From the NCBI RefSeq assembly GCF_963666195.1, contig NZ_OY762653.1, forward strand, positions 1,707,501 through 1,771,500: 64,000 bases of DNA, given 5' to 3'. Of this stretch, positions 46,732 to 54,556 are shown piece after piece. The first letter of the stretch is position 1; the number at the start of each line of letters is the position of its first letter. Source of the stretch: Trichococcus shcherbakoviae (GTDB taxonomy: Bacteria; Bacillota; Bacilli; Lactobacillales; Aerococcaceae). The translations under genes and the position numbers were made by a program. The notes below the pieces were generated by a model. It saw only the letters and a program-made list of their open reading frames with translations, was not told where the DNA came from and did no database searches.

Positions 46732-48692
46732 AAGGCTTCACCTTTTTCAAAAGGAATGTTTATTTCTATGATGGTTCCAGAGTTAACTGTTTCCATTGGA
46801 GAAATCTCAAAAGATCCATTTAACCACTTTAAATCATTTTTTATAGAAAGAAGTCCGATATGTTCTTTCCCCTTAAATAAATTTTTTTCAATTTTAAAGT
46901 AATCATGTATTCCTTTTCCATTATCTTCAATGACTATTGATAGAATATTTTTTTTGTTGAGTATTTTGGTTATTCCATAAGTAGCTTGTGAGTGTTTCCC
47001 AATATTTTCGTTGAGCTCTTTAATGACTCTATATACAGGAGCTACTAAGTGTTTGGGTAGTTCCCCATTTAACTGATAAATTAATAAATACTCAATTTCA
47101 GGATACTTGTGATTGAAATCTTCTATTAGAATTTGAATGTTTTCCTCAAAACTTAAATAATATAATGTAGATGGCGAAATATTAAAAACTTCATCTCGTA
47201 TAGATCGAATTAATTTTGAAAACTCTATGCGTACTAAGGATTCTATTTCATCATCTCCATGAAGATTTGAGACAAGGGTATGTAATCCGATAACGGACTG
47301 TAGGACGCTATCGTGCAAGTAATGCGTATATTTTGTTTTTTCTTTTTCAAGATTATTGAATAGTTTTGCTTGTAGTAATTCGGTTGTTCCTAGTGATGAA
47401 TCAATATATTTTTGCTGGTTAGTATGCATTTTCCTGATAGTCGTAATAATCCCTTCGTATTGATGAAGGATATCTTCTATATGATCTAAATCAACCGAAT
47501 AGTCTGTTTTTTCTATAAAGACAAATAACTTTTCGTGAAATCTTGAAACGGATAAATAATGGTAAGTGTTTCCACGTATAGTTACTTCTTGCTTTGAAGA
47601 GAGCGACGAAAAGAGTTCTTTTTTTATTGCTCGAGAAATTCTGTTTCCGGACTGACAGAGTACAAATCTTTGATTGTTCGATTGCATCATAACTAATATT
47701 GTCGAACTGTTTGTTTCACCTTTCAATCGATTCAGCAGTAAATTGGACACGCTATTCATAAAATTAGAGTACGTAACCTGATTCAGGAGTTCTATTTTTT
47801 CATTATTCAACTCTTCAATATTTTTTTCGGCTCTCATTTTTTTAAAGTGCTGAATAAATTGAATCAAAAAGTGAGAGAGATAACAAAAGAAATAAAAAAG
47901 CAGCGTGACTATCAGTTTGTTTTGCAAAGAAACTTCCAACCAACTGATGATTATAAAAAAACAAAAGCTTAAAATATTGATTGCCATATTCAAAATAAGG
48001 TTATCCGGTAACGAAATCGTCTTCATGTAACTCAAGATACAGGCAATGCACGTCGGAAATACCAAAACTAGTAAAGCTGTCCTCGGATCGCCCAATACGC
48101 CAGACGAAAAGACCGCTGGCAAAGAATAACTAACGATGAATGGAATAAAGGCCAACAGAACAGAAAAACTTAAAAATTTAAAACTTAATGAACTAAAGAA
48201 CAGTTTACGTTCCTTATATATAGTTATATAGCTTGTAGTGGTTGAAATAGATAACAGTAACAGCAAGGTGAATTCCGGATAAATTTTGAGAATAAAAGAA
48301 AAAAAAGAATAAATTGAACTACCTGTTAAAATTAACATACTTATTTTAAATAGTTTTCTATTTTCTGATTGAATAAATGAATATAGAAATAAATAAAGCG
48401 AAACTGGGCAAAGACACAAAAGCAATAACCCAGTAAAATTAAGCCAAGGGACGTTAGAGTAAATAAACAAGAACATCAAAGCCATAATCGTAGTTAAATT
48501 ATAAAACCTGGATGAGGAAGGATAGTCGGGTATATTTAAATAAATAAAACTGCCTAACGAAAAAATATAGGCGCCAATAAAGAGATAAATAAAATCCGTT
48601 TGTTCCATTGCGGTTAGGTAATAAAATATATAGGTCAGTATAATAAGCCAAGGCATTGTAACGCTAGCTATTTTCATTATTTTCAAATCCAT
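46728..48692 (-). CDS. ComP-like sensor histidine kinase, 654 aa
   Basis: N-terminal half has eight to ten membrane segments (residues about 10-290), a hallmark of ComP, followed by a GAF-like region (about 300-420) and a HisKA_3 kinase core: H box HYLHDSVLQSVIGLHTLV (His near residue 465), N box ELNENIGKHSQ, G box IEDNGKGIHDY and HIGLLSIKNDLKWLNGSFEI. HDxxxQ and the atypical ATPase mark the NarX/DegS/ComP group. B. subtilis ComP is longer (about 770). Start ATG one base after the comQ-like stop, with AAGGAG inside the end of that gene. Expected to sense the modified ComX-like peptide. Confidence 0.9.
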   Translation of the reverse strand: MDLKIMKIASVTMPWLIILTYIFYYLTAMEQTDFIYLFIGAYIFSLGSFIYLNIPDYPSSSRFYNLTTIMALMFLFIYSNVPWLNFTGLLLLCLCPVSLYLFLYSFIQSENRKLFKISMLILTGSSIYSFFSFILKIYPEFTLLLLLSISTTTSYITIYKERKLFFSSLSFKFLSFSVLLAFIPFIVSYSLPAVFSSGVLGDPRTALLVLVFPTCIACILSYMKTISLPDNLILNMAINILSFCFFIIISWLEVSLQNKLIVTLLFYFFCYLSHFLIQFIQHFKKMRAEKNIEELNNEKIELLNQVTYSNFMNSVSNLLLNRLKGETNSSTILVMMQSNNQRFVLCQSGNRISRAIKKELFSSLSSKQEVTIRGNTYHYLSVSRFHEKLFVFIEKTDYSVDLDHIEDILHQYEGIITTIRKMHTNQQKYIDSSLGTTELLQAKLFNNLEKEKTKYTHYLHDSVLQSVIGLHTLVSNLHGDDEIESLVRIEFSKLIRSIRDEVFNISPSTLYYLSFEENIQILIEDFNHKYPEIEYLLIYQLNGELPKHLVAPVYRVIKELNENIGKHSQATYGITKILNKKNILSIVIEDNGKGIHDYFKIEKNLFKGKEHIGLLSIKNDLKWLNGSFEISPMETVNSGTIIEINIPFEKGEAL

Positions 48693-48693
48693 G

Positions 48694-49641
48694 TTACTCC
48701 TTTAAATAGCTCTTTAATAAGGTAAAAACTTCTACAGAAATGTTAGAATTATTCTTTAGAATTTGAAAAGCTTCTTCAAAGTAAAGCGAGGCAGCTCTTA
48801 AACAATATTCAACCGCACCGCATTCTTCCATATAAAAGGCTAAGAAAGCTAGAGAATCCTCATCAGTTATTCGATGCTCAATAATAGTGAGAAACCTTTT
48901 ATCGGTGTTTATGCGTGCGTATTCAAGGGCCTTTGTAAAGGGAAGCGTTTCCTTGAATAAAACCAAATCCGACTTGCTCGTGTCCATGCAGTCTAGCGCA
49001 TCGTTTTGCAGTTGAAAAGCAGTAGAGAGATTTTGTGCGCAGTCTTTCCAAATAAGTTCATTATCAGGACAAGCAAGGTAGAAGACCAGTTGAACTAAAG
49101 GAGTAGATTTCTGCAGCATCTTAGAAAAATAAACTTCTGCAGAGGAATCTTCTGAAAGTGTTGAATAAAAATCGAAACGCTCTCCGTTTACTGATTCTGT
49201 AAGAAAAAATAATATCTTAGAGGTATCAAGATAGTTTTTGGTGAGTTCACAAAGCTCTCCTATACTTATAAAAAGCAGAGACATAGCATTAATGAGCAAC
49301 TCATTTTTTGGCAAAGCAATCACACTGTCCCCGTCTAAAATATCATCAAGGTAATCACACAAAATAAAAAGAATATCCAGTCTGACCGCAATCTGATTCT
49401 TTGTTGGAAGGGACTGTGGTTTATTTTGATCCAAAGAAAGAAACAAATAAACTTTCCCTAACGACAATCTGTCCGTACTTTTTTTTGACAACTCCATTTG
49501 CACGAGATCCACAAAGGAAGAGGGGAAATTCTTCTTAAATTCTGATAAGTAGGAAGTTAAAGCTACACCATATTCCTCTTCAATTTTATAAGGTCCCATA
49601 TTCTTGTATATCAATTTTTCGAACCCAGTTATTTTCACCAT
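48694..49641 (-). CDS. ComQ-like polyprenyl synthetase family protein, 315 aa
   Basis: Isoprenyl-synthetase fold. The first Asp-rich motif is intact in LCDYLDDILDGDS (DDILD, about residues 95-105); the second is degenerate, LQNDALDCMD, as in ComQ, where NDxxD replaces DDxxD. ComQ attaches a farnesyl or geranyl group to a Trp of ComX and trims the peptide. The start overlaps the comX-like gene by 56 bases and has no clear ribosome site, so its translation is probably coupled; ATG 49599 is an alternative start. No other isoprenoid genes are nearby, which argues against a housekeeping role. Confidence 0.85.
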   Translation of the reverse strand: MVKITGFEKLIYKNMGPYKIEEEYGVALTSYLSEFKKNFPSSFVDLVQMELSKKSTDRLSLGKVYLFLSLDQNKPQSLPTKNQIAVRLDILFILCDYLDDILDGDSVIALPKNELLINAMSLLFISIGELCELTKNYLDTSKILFFLTESVNGERFDFYSTLSEDSSAEVYFSKMLQKSTPLVQLVFYLACPDNELIWKDCAQNLSTAFQLQNDALDCMDTSKSDLVLFKETLPFTKALEYARINTDKRFLTIIEHRITDEDSLAFLAFYMEECGAVEYCLRAASLYFEEAFQILKNNSNISVEVFTLLKSYLKE

Positions 49642-49753
49642 TCAACGAGAAGGATACATTTCCATTTTTCCCGATGTCAAACAATGGGTTCTTTCTCTTT
49701 AACAGTATCTCCTCCTCAATTTTTTTCAACTTCTCTTCGATTACTTTATCCAT
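49586..49753 (-). CDS. ComX-like pheromone precursor, 55 aa
   Basis: Begins at ATG 49753, seven bases after AGGAG; a longer in-frame ATG (49774) overlaps that site. The product is 55 residues, the length of B. subtilis ComX. The N-terminal 22 residues are a charged helix (KVIEEKLKKIEEEILLKRK), then NPLFDIG, and the only Trp is residue 43 in NGENNWVRK. The C-terminal tail after Trp is 12 residues, longer than the known pheromones (about 3-7). In the known system Trp is isoprenylated by ComQ. Identification rests on size, the single Trp and the neighbouring comQ-, comP- and comA-like genes, not on sequence similarity, which is always low among ComX peptides. Confidence 0.7.
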   Translation of the reverse strand: MDKVIEEKLKKIEEEILLKRKNPLFDIGKNGNVSFSLNGENNWVRKIDIQEYGTL

Positions 49754-49805
49754 ACAGCCGCTCCTTTTTTTCATTTTACGTTCAGTATGTAGTCTTCCAA
49801 TAAAT

Positions 49806-49835
49806 ATTCTATCTTTTCAAAGATGAGTATGTCCA
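49806..49835 (-). promoter_or_regulatory. candidate promoter of the comX-Q-P-A-like operon
   Basis: On the minus strand TGGACA (49835-49830), an 18-base spacer, and TAGAAT (49811-49806), about 45 bases before the peptide start. Confidence 0.45.
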
Positions 49836-50202
49836 TGAATACATAGGGGGTTGCCGGTTTTACTCATACCTCTCGATACAGGAATCATTTAAACTGACTT
49901 TAGGAACATGGGCTTTCTGAAGTCTTGTTAATGTCAATTTGAAACGGAGATATTGGTTTATGTAAATGTTATATCACCATTATTTTCCTATGAAGATAAA
50001 GCCGAGAAAAATGCTGGTTGCTGCTTAACAAACTAAAAGCGTTAAGGAGGAGGCTCACTGCACTTTTTTGAGCCTTCAGCTGTTATTATAGCACTTTTTT
50101 TACAGAATAATGCGTGAGTATCTCAATAAAATTATATATTAAGAATGGACTCCGACTCCCGGGATAAAATCCAACAACAAATCAAGAAAGGAAGGCACTT
50201 AT
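49836..50202. other. divergent intergenic region between the quorum-sensing and exporter operons
   Basis: About 370 A+T-rich bases with no gene. GCACTTTTTT occurs twice in direct orientation (50060 and 50091, 31 bases apart, about three helix turns), a possible regulator site. GGCTC/GAGCC short arms lie near 50052-50074. I see no ComA-type TTGCGG-N4-CCGCAA box. Confidence 0.4.
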
Positions 50203-50475
50203 ATGAAAATTTCAGAGGTAATGCTTTTTTTCGCATTGCTAGCTACTTTTTTTCTGATTTATTTGGACTTTCAAGTTAATAGACTTGATTATCGATTAAT
50301 ATTAGTATGCATTTGTTTGATAGTCATGCTGATCATCAATCGAAATAGTATCACTACAAGTTTAATGGCTCTGACGATGATTGTTTTACTGTCCAGGCTG
50401 CAGTTTAACTTAATCGCATTTATGGTACTTACGATATTCTTTGGAACATACTTCTTTTTAAAAAATGAAAGCTAA
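50203..50475 (+). CDS. small membrane protein, 90 aa
   Basis: Three to four hydrophobic segments (about residues 5-23, 33-46, 52-65 and 68-85) with short polar loops (FQVNRLDYR, NRNSITTS). No family recognised. GGAAGG lies nine bases before ATG. First gene of the plus-strand operon that diverges from the quorum-sensing genes; the next gene is about 85 bases on. Confidence 0.65.
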   Translation: MKISEVMLFFALLATFFLIYLDFQVNRLDYRLILVCICLIVMLIINRNSITTSLMALTMIVLLSRLQFNLIAFMVLTIFFGTYFFLKNES

Positions 50476-50561
50476 TCCATGCGGCGGACCTTGAAATCAG
50501 TAATGGTAACTGTCATCAACCAAATATCAAAATATATCAATGAAAAGGTGTGTATCTAAAA

Positions 50562-51059
50562 ATGAAAACAAAAGACAAACCGCATTATCTTAAAAAGGCT
50601 AAAAATTGGAATATGGTGTTATTAGTTTTAAAAGCTCTGGGGCTGCTTACGTCAATTGTAGGGCTACGGGGAATTTTAAATCCTGACAAAGCACTCTACA
50701 CAGAAGCTGTTTACGGATCTTCAGCCACGCAATTATATGAACAAGCAAATAGTATCGGAACAAAAGCTTATGCCGTTATCGGCGTCATCTTCTCGATTGC
50801 AATCCTGATCATGCTCATATCTGCACATAAAAAGCTGAAAGAAGGCGTCGCGAGCACAAAAACGCCTTACTACCTCCATTTATTTTGGATCGTAACCGGG
50901 ATCATCTATTCCTTGCTGTTCACTCCCAAAATAGAAATTCAAGGATTTACCGAATTTGCCAGCATGATCTCGATCGTAAGTATTGGTCTACAAGCGCTTG
51001 TTTCCCTACCAGCGATTTTGTCCATAATCTACCTGTTTAAAGCCGAAACAGAGGCGTAA
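50562..51059 (+). CDS. membrane protein of the exporter operon, 165 aa
   Basis: Four hydrophobic segments (about residues 16-36, 66-87, 104-122 and 135-157) with a basic N terminus (MKTKDKPHYLKKAKNW). Resembles unassigned small membrane proteins placed with ABC exporters in Lactobacillales; not a known family to me. ATG 50562 is 11 bases after AAAGGTG; the in-frame GTG 50550 is too close to it. Ends three bases before the adaptor reading frame. Confidence 0.65.
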   Translation: MKTKDKPHYLKKAKNWNMVLLVLKALGLLTSIVGLRGILNPDKALYTEAVYGSSATQLYEQANSIGTKAYAVIGVIFSIAILIMLISAHKKLKEGVASTKTPYYLHLFWIVTGIIYSLLFTPKIEIQGFTEFASMISIVSIGLQALVSLPAILSIIYLFKAETEA

Positions 51060-51113
51060 GGAATGAAGAGAGACAAGGCAAAGGAAGAACAAACGAATAA
51101 AAAAGGATTTAAA

Positions 51114-52307
51114 ATGAAACCACTGTCCAAAAAGAAACGCATAATCTTTAGTGCCGTATGGGGAGTGATCGCCATTTTAGCGATCAGTGCGGCATTTTTT
51201 TTCAAACAAAAACAGCAGCAGGAACCTGCAGTGGCCTCCTATGAGTCGGTAACGATAGAAAAAGCCGATGATTTAATTTTTAATGGATCCGTTGCGGCTC
51301 AAAACGTAGAGGAATTCTATTATGATCAGACAAAGGGCGAGGTTTCCGACATTTTAGTAACAAATAATCAAGAAATCAGTGCAGACACGGTGGTTTTGGT
51401 CTATCAAAACGAAACCGTACAAGATCAAATAACGGAACAGCAACAAACGCTCGATAAACTAACTTTAGCAGTGAATAATGCACAAGAAAATCTGGACAAT
51501 ACGTATATAAAAAAACAAACTATTCAAAATAGTTTGAATGAAGCATTAAGTACATTCAATAATGCAGATGCCGATTCAATGGAAGGTCAAGCCATTCGCC
51601 AAGAAGAACAACCTAAAATGGATCAGTATAAAGAAGCTATCTCTTCCCAGGAAGAAGTCATCTCACAAGCGCAGCAGGCACTAGATTCCGCAAACTTGGA
51701 TTTATCCACTGCCACTCAAAATATCGAACTTGCCAAGAATAAAATTACAACAAATGTTGCAGCAACAACTGACGGAACCGCCATTGTGGAACCAAAAGGG
51801 AAAACAAATGCGAGTGTTCCCGTTATTAAAATTTTAGGCAAAGACACAATCATAAAAGCATTAGTTTCCGAGTATGATTACAGACACTTAGCAACAGATC
51901 AAGCTGTGGAAATCCAATTGCTGAACAGTAATAAAAAAATCGCAGGTACGATCACAGAAGTCAGTATATTGCCGGAATCTACGGCTACTGAGGGGACTGC
52001 AACTGCACAATCTAATGTGGCAAATTATTCCTTCAAAGTAAAACCATCAGAAAATTTACAATATGGGTATAGTTGCCAAATTTATGTACCCGTTAATGAA
52101 CTGCGTATACCCGAAAAGGCAATCCTGAACGAAGAGGATAAGCAGTATGTTTTTGTCTATTCCAAAGGAACTGTCAAAAAACAGCCAATCCTGTCAGAAA
52201 ATAGAGACGGTGTTTTTGTTGTCACAGAGGGATTAAAAGAAAAGGATCGAATTATTTCCAATCCGTCCCAAGATTTAAAAGACGGCCAAGAAGTGATGGT
52301 GAATTAG
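51114..52307 (+). CDS. efflux periplasmic-adaptor-type (MacA/HlyD) subunit, 397 aa
   Basis: Membrane-fusion-type protein: one N-terminal helix (about residues 10-28), a long coiled coil (about 100-215, many Gln/Glu/Asn/Ala heptads) that splits a lipoyl/barrel-sandwich part, then a beta-barrel domain (about 240-330) and a C-terminal domain (LRIPEKAILNEEDKQYVFVY...GLKEKDRIISNPSQDLKDGQEVMV). ATG 51114 has AAAGGA at six bases; ATG 51063 is in frame but has AAGGA touching it. In Gram-positives such adaptors work with MacB-type ATPase/permease pairs to export peptides or antimicrobials. Confidence 0.85.
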   Translation: MKPLSKKKRIIFSAVWGVIAILAISAAFFFKQKQQQEPAVASYESVTIEKADDLIFNGSVAAQNVEEFYYDQTKGEVSDILVTNNQEISADTVVLVYQNETVQDQITEQQQTLDKLTLAVNNAQENLDNTYIKKQTIQNSLNEALSTFNNADADSMEGQAIRQEEQPKMDQYKEAISSQEEVISQAQQALDSANLDLSTATQNIELAKNKITTNVAATTDGTAIVEPKGKTNASVPVIKILGKDTIIKALVSEYDYRHLATDQAVEIQLLNSNKKIAGTITEVSILPESTATEGTATAQSNVANYSFKVKPSENLQYGYSCQIYVPVNELRIPEKAILNEEDKQYVFVYSKGTVKKQPILSENRDGVFVVTEGLKEKDRIISNPSQDLKDGQEVMVN

Positions 52308-52991
52308 ATGATCAGTTTGGTTAATGTGAATAAATACTATAAGAACGATGAAGAAAGCCTGCATGTCCTAAAAAATATTAATCTGGCGATTGCTCCAGGT
52401 GAAATGATTGCCATTATGGGTCCATCGGGATCGGGCAAATCAACCTTAATTAATTTACTGGGATTCATCGATAAACAATTCGAAGGGCAATACTTATTTG
52501 AGGGAAAGACGTTATTGACTTCTTCCGATGAAACCCTCTCAAAAATCCGGAATCAAACTGTGGGCTTTGTGTTTCAAAATTTCAGCTTGATCGAGAATAA
52601 TACTGTTTTTGAAAACGTTGAATTACCCTTGCTTTACAATGGCTATAAATTTCACCAAACAAAAGAAAAGGTAATGGCTGTTTTGAAGAAAGTGGGTCTT
52701 TCCGATAAGGCGGATAAACACCTGAAACAGTTATCAGGCGGCCAACAGCAGCGCGTGGCAATTGCCAGAGCGTTAATTAACCAACCTAAATTCCTCATCG
52801 CAGACGAACCGACGGGGGCATTGGATTCGCATACTTCTGAGGAGATTATGAAGTTATTTGTGGATTTGAATACCCAAGATCAGGTTACGATTATTCTCGT
52901 TACACATAACCCTGATATGGTCCCGTATTGTTCAAGATTAATAAGTATTCGCGATGGTGAGATTATTGAAGATAAGGCGTTACGCCCATGA
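52308..52991 (+). CDS. ABC transporter ATP-binding protein (MacB/LolD type), 227 aa
   Basis: ABC ATPase of the MacB/LolD group. Walker A GPSGSGKST (about residues 38-46), Q loop FVFQNFSLIENNTVFENVELPLLY, signature LSGGQQQRVAIARAL (about 142-156), Walker B FLIADEPTGALDS (about 161-173) and the switch His in VTHNPDM. Its ATG directly follows the adaptor stop. The permease start overlaps its end by four bases. Confidence 0.94.
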   Translation: MISLVNVNKYYKNDEESLHVLKNINLAIAPGEMIAIMGPSGSGKSTLINLLGFIDKQFEGQYLFEGKTLLTSSDETLSKIRNQTVGFVFQNFSLIENNTVFENVELPLLYNGYKFHQTKEKVMAVLKKVGLSDKADKHLKQLSGGQQQRVAIARALINQPKFLIADEPTGALDSHTSEEIMKLFVDLNTQDQVTIILVTHNPDMVPYCSRLISIRDGEIIEDKALRP

Positions 52992-54187
52992 ACATATATG
53001 TTAATTGGCGAACCGCTACTAAAGCAATCTTAAAAAACAGAAAACGAAGCCTGTTAACCATATTTGGCATTGTGATTGGGATTGCCTCCGTCATCACTAT
53101 TTTATCAATCGGCCGCGGATTTGAGAAAGAAACGTTAAGGAATTTAACCAATGGTGAATCGGATGAAGTGAACATACAAGTAAATTATGCCCCAAGTAAC
53201 GATAGTCTGAGCTACAGCAGTTTGGATTATTTCACTGATGTGGACATTGCAACCGTAAAGCAAGTTGCGGGAGTGAAATCCGCAAATTACCCTGACCCAG
53301 ATTATTCGAACATTTATAAAGGCATTTACATCAAAGGCAAAAAACAGAATAAACAAGTTTCTTTAATAAATGATCTAGGTAAGGATCCCATTGTCGGACG
53401 TCAGCTAACATCGTATGAAAACGAAACGCTGGATAAAGTAGCTATGATAGATTCCGTTACCGCAAAAGAGATGTATGGAAGTGCTGAAAACGCAATGGAT
53501 CGTGGTATTGAATTAGATGGCCATTTATTCAAAATAATCGGGATTTATCAAGGCTCGGAGTCAGAAAGTATGTTTTCTATGCCAGAAAGCAACATTCAAA
53601 TTCCCAAAAAAACATATTTGCACTATTTCAATGACACGGCTGAAAAATCTTCCTTAACAGTGACATTAGAAAAGGGAGCCACGCCTAGTTCCGTGACGAC
53701 GGATGTGATTGAACAACTCGAGGAAAAGGGTGCAATGAAAGCTTTTGGTGAGTATCAAGTATTCGATACCGCCTTATTAACTGACGGGATCAGTAAAATC
53801 CTCCGCACGATCACAGTATTTATTTCAGCTGTTGCCGGAATATCACTATTTATTGCAGGTGTAGGGGTAATGAATATGATGTACATTTCTGTCTCGGAAA
53901 GGACAAAAGAGATTGGGATTCGACGTGCGCTGGGAGCGACCCAAAATTCCATTCGGATGCAATTTCTTTTGGAGGGCGTCACACTGACCTTGTTTGGAGG
54001 GATTGTGGGCTATATTGTAGGCATCAGTTTGGCTTACATAATTGGATCCATCATTGACATTCCAATTTCAATTGAATTTTCAACTGTGTTTTTAGCCATA
54101 AGTGTATCGACTGGTATAGGGTTAATTTTCTCTGTCATGCCTGCTTCAGCAGCTGCTAAAAAAGACCTGATCGAAACATTAAGATAA
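52988..54187 (+). CDS. ABC transporter permease (MacB/FtsX type), 399 aa
   Basis: Typical MacB permease topology: helix 1 (about residues 19-40), a large extracytoplasmic MacB-PCD domain (about 45-265), then three helices (about 270-295, 325-350, 360-385). Signature GVGVMNMMYISVSERTKEIGIRRALGA (about 289-315) is present. ATGA overlap with the ATPase gene. The three genes form one exporter, in the island beside the ComQXPA-like locus. Cargo unknown. Confidence 0.93.
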   Translation: MNIYVNWRTATKAILKNRKRSLLTIFGIVIGIASVITILSIGRGFEKETLRNLTNGESDEVNIQVNYAPSNDSLSYSSLDYFTDVDIATVKQVAGVKSANYPDPDYSNIYKGIYIKGKKQNKQVSLINDLGKDPIVGRQLTSYENETLDKVAMIDSVTAKEMYGSAENAMDRGIELDGHLFKIIGIYQGSESESMFSMPESNIQIPKKTYLHYFNDTAEKSSLTVTLEKGATPSSVTTDVIEQLEEKGAMKAFGEYQVFDTALLTDGISKILRTITVFISAVAGISLFIAGVGVMNMMYISVSERTKEIGIRRALGATQNSIRMQFLLEGVTLTLFGGIVGYIVGISLAYIIGSIIDIPISIEFSTVFLAISVSTGIGLIFSVMPASAAAKKDLIETLR

Positions 54188-54236
54188 TCCAAGAGGTGCC
54201 ATTTTAGGTGACACTGAATATTTGGAGGTATGACGT

Positions 54237-54428
54237 ATGAAAAAATCACTTTATACAATCGTTAATTTTATATTTGGAATAGTGTTCATTTCAGTAGTTT
54301 TTATTTTTTTCTTAGATTTCTCTGAAAACGTAAGTAAGAATACTTATGTTTTAGGAGGAATATTATTGATGTTGGGAATAGTGTTTAATTGGTATATGTT
54401 TATTAGGATAGTCAAAAAAAGAGGGTAG
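54237..54428 (+). CDS. small membrane protein, 63 aa
   Basis: Two hydrophobic helices (about residues 6-26 and 36-56), basic ends. GGAGG is eight bases before ATG. 49 bases after the permease gene and four bases before the 29-residue ORF, so probably the same operon. No family recognised. Confidence 0.65.
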   Translation: MKKSLYTIVNFIFGIVFISVVFIFFLDFSENVSKNTYVLGGILLMLGIVFNWYMFIRIVKKRG

Positions 54429-54432
54429 ACAC

Positions 54433-54522
54433 ATGGAGAATAGACGAAAAAAATTAGGGTTATTAGTAAGTCTATGCTGTGCTTTATTTATAATATTTTT
54501 ATCATTTTTCTTAAATAAATAG
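54433..54522 (+). CDS. single-helix membrane micropeptide, 29 aa
   Basis: ATG at 54433 has GAGGG at about six bases upstream, inside the end of the previous gene. The product is MENRRKKLG followed by a 16-residue hydrophobic helix (LLVSLCCALFIIFLSFF) and LNK: basic N terminus, one membrane span. Too short for usual gene callers. Could be a regulator of the exporter or a small immunity/toxin-like peptide; evidence is the ribosome site and operon position. Confidence 0.5.
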   Translation: MENRRKKLGLLVSLCCALFIIFLSFFLNK

Positions 54523-54556
54523 AGTGACTACTTTACAAACGGAAGCTGATTTTATG

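Noticed and set aside
48694-49641. Housekeeping farnesyl or heptaprenyl diphosphate synthase
   Set aside because: The second Asp motif is degenerate (NDALD), and the gene is locked between a micro-ORF and a two-component pair without other isoprenoid genes.
49707-49720. Strong AGGAGGAG inside the ComX-like gene as a start site for another gene
   Set aside because: No start codon at a useful distance; the purine run encodes the Ile-Glu-Glu-Glu part of the peptide.
43756-54530. Lantibiotic or other modified-peptide bacteriocin cluster
   Set aside because: No LanM/LanB/LanC, radical-SAM or GG-leader peptidase transporter is encoded; the only modifying enzyme is the ComQ-like protein.
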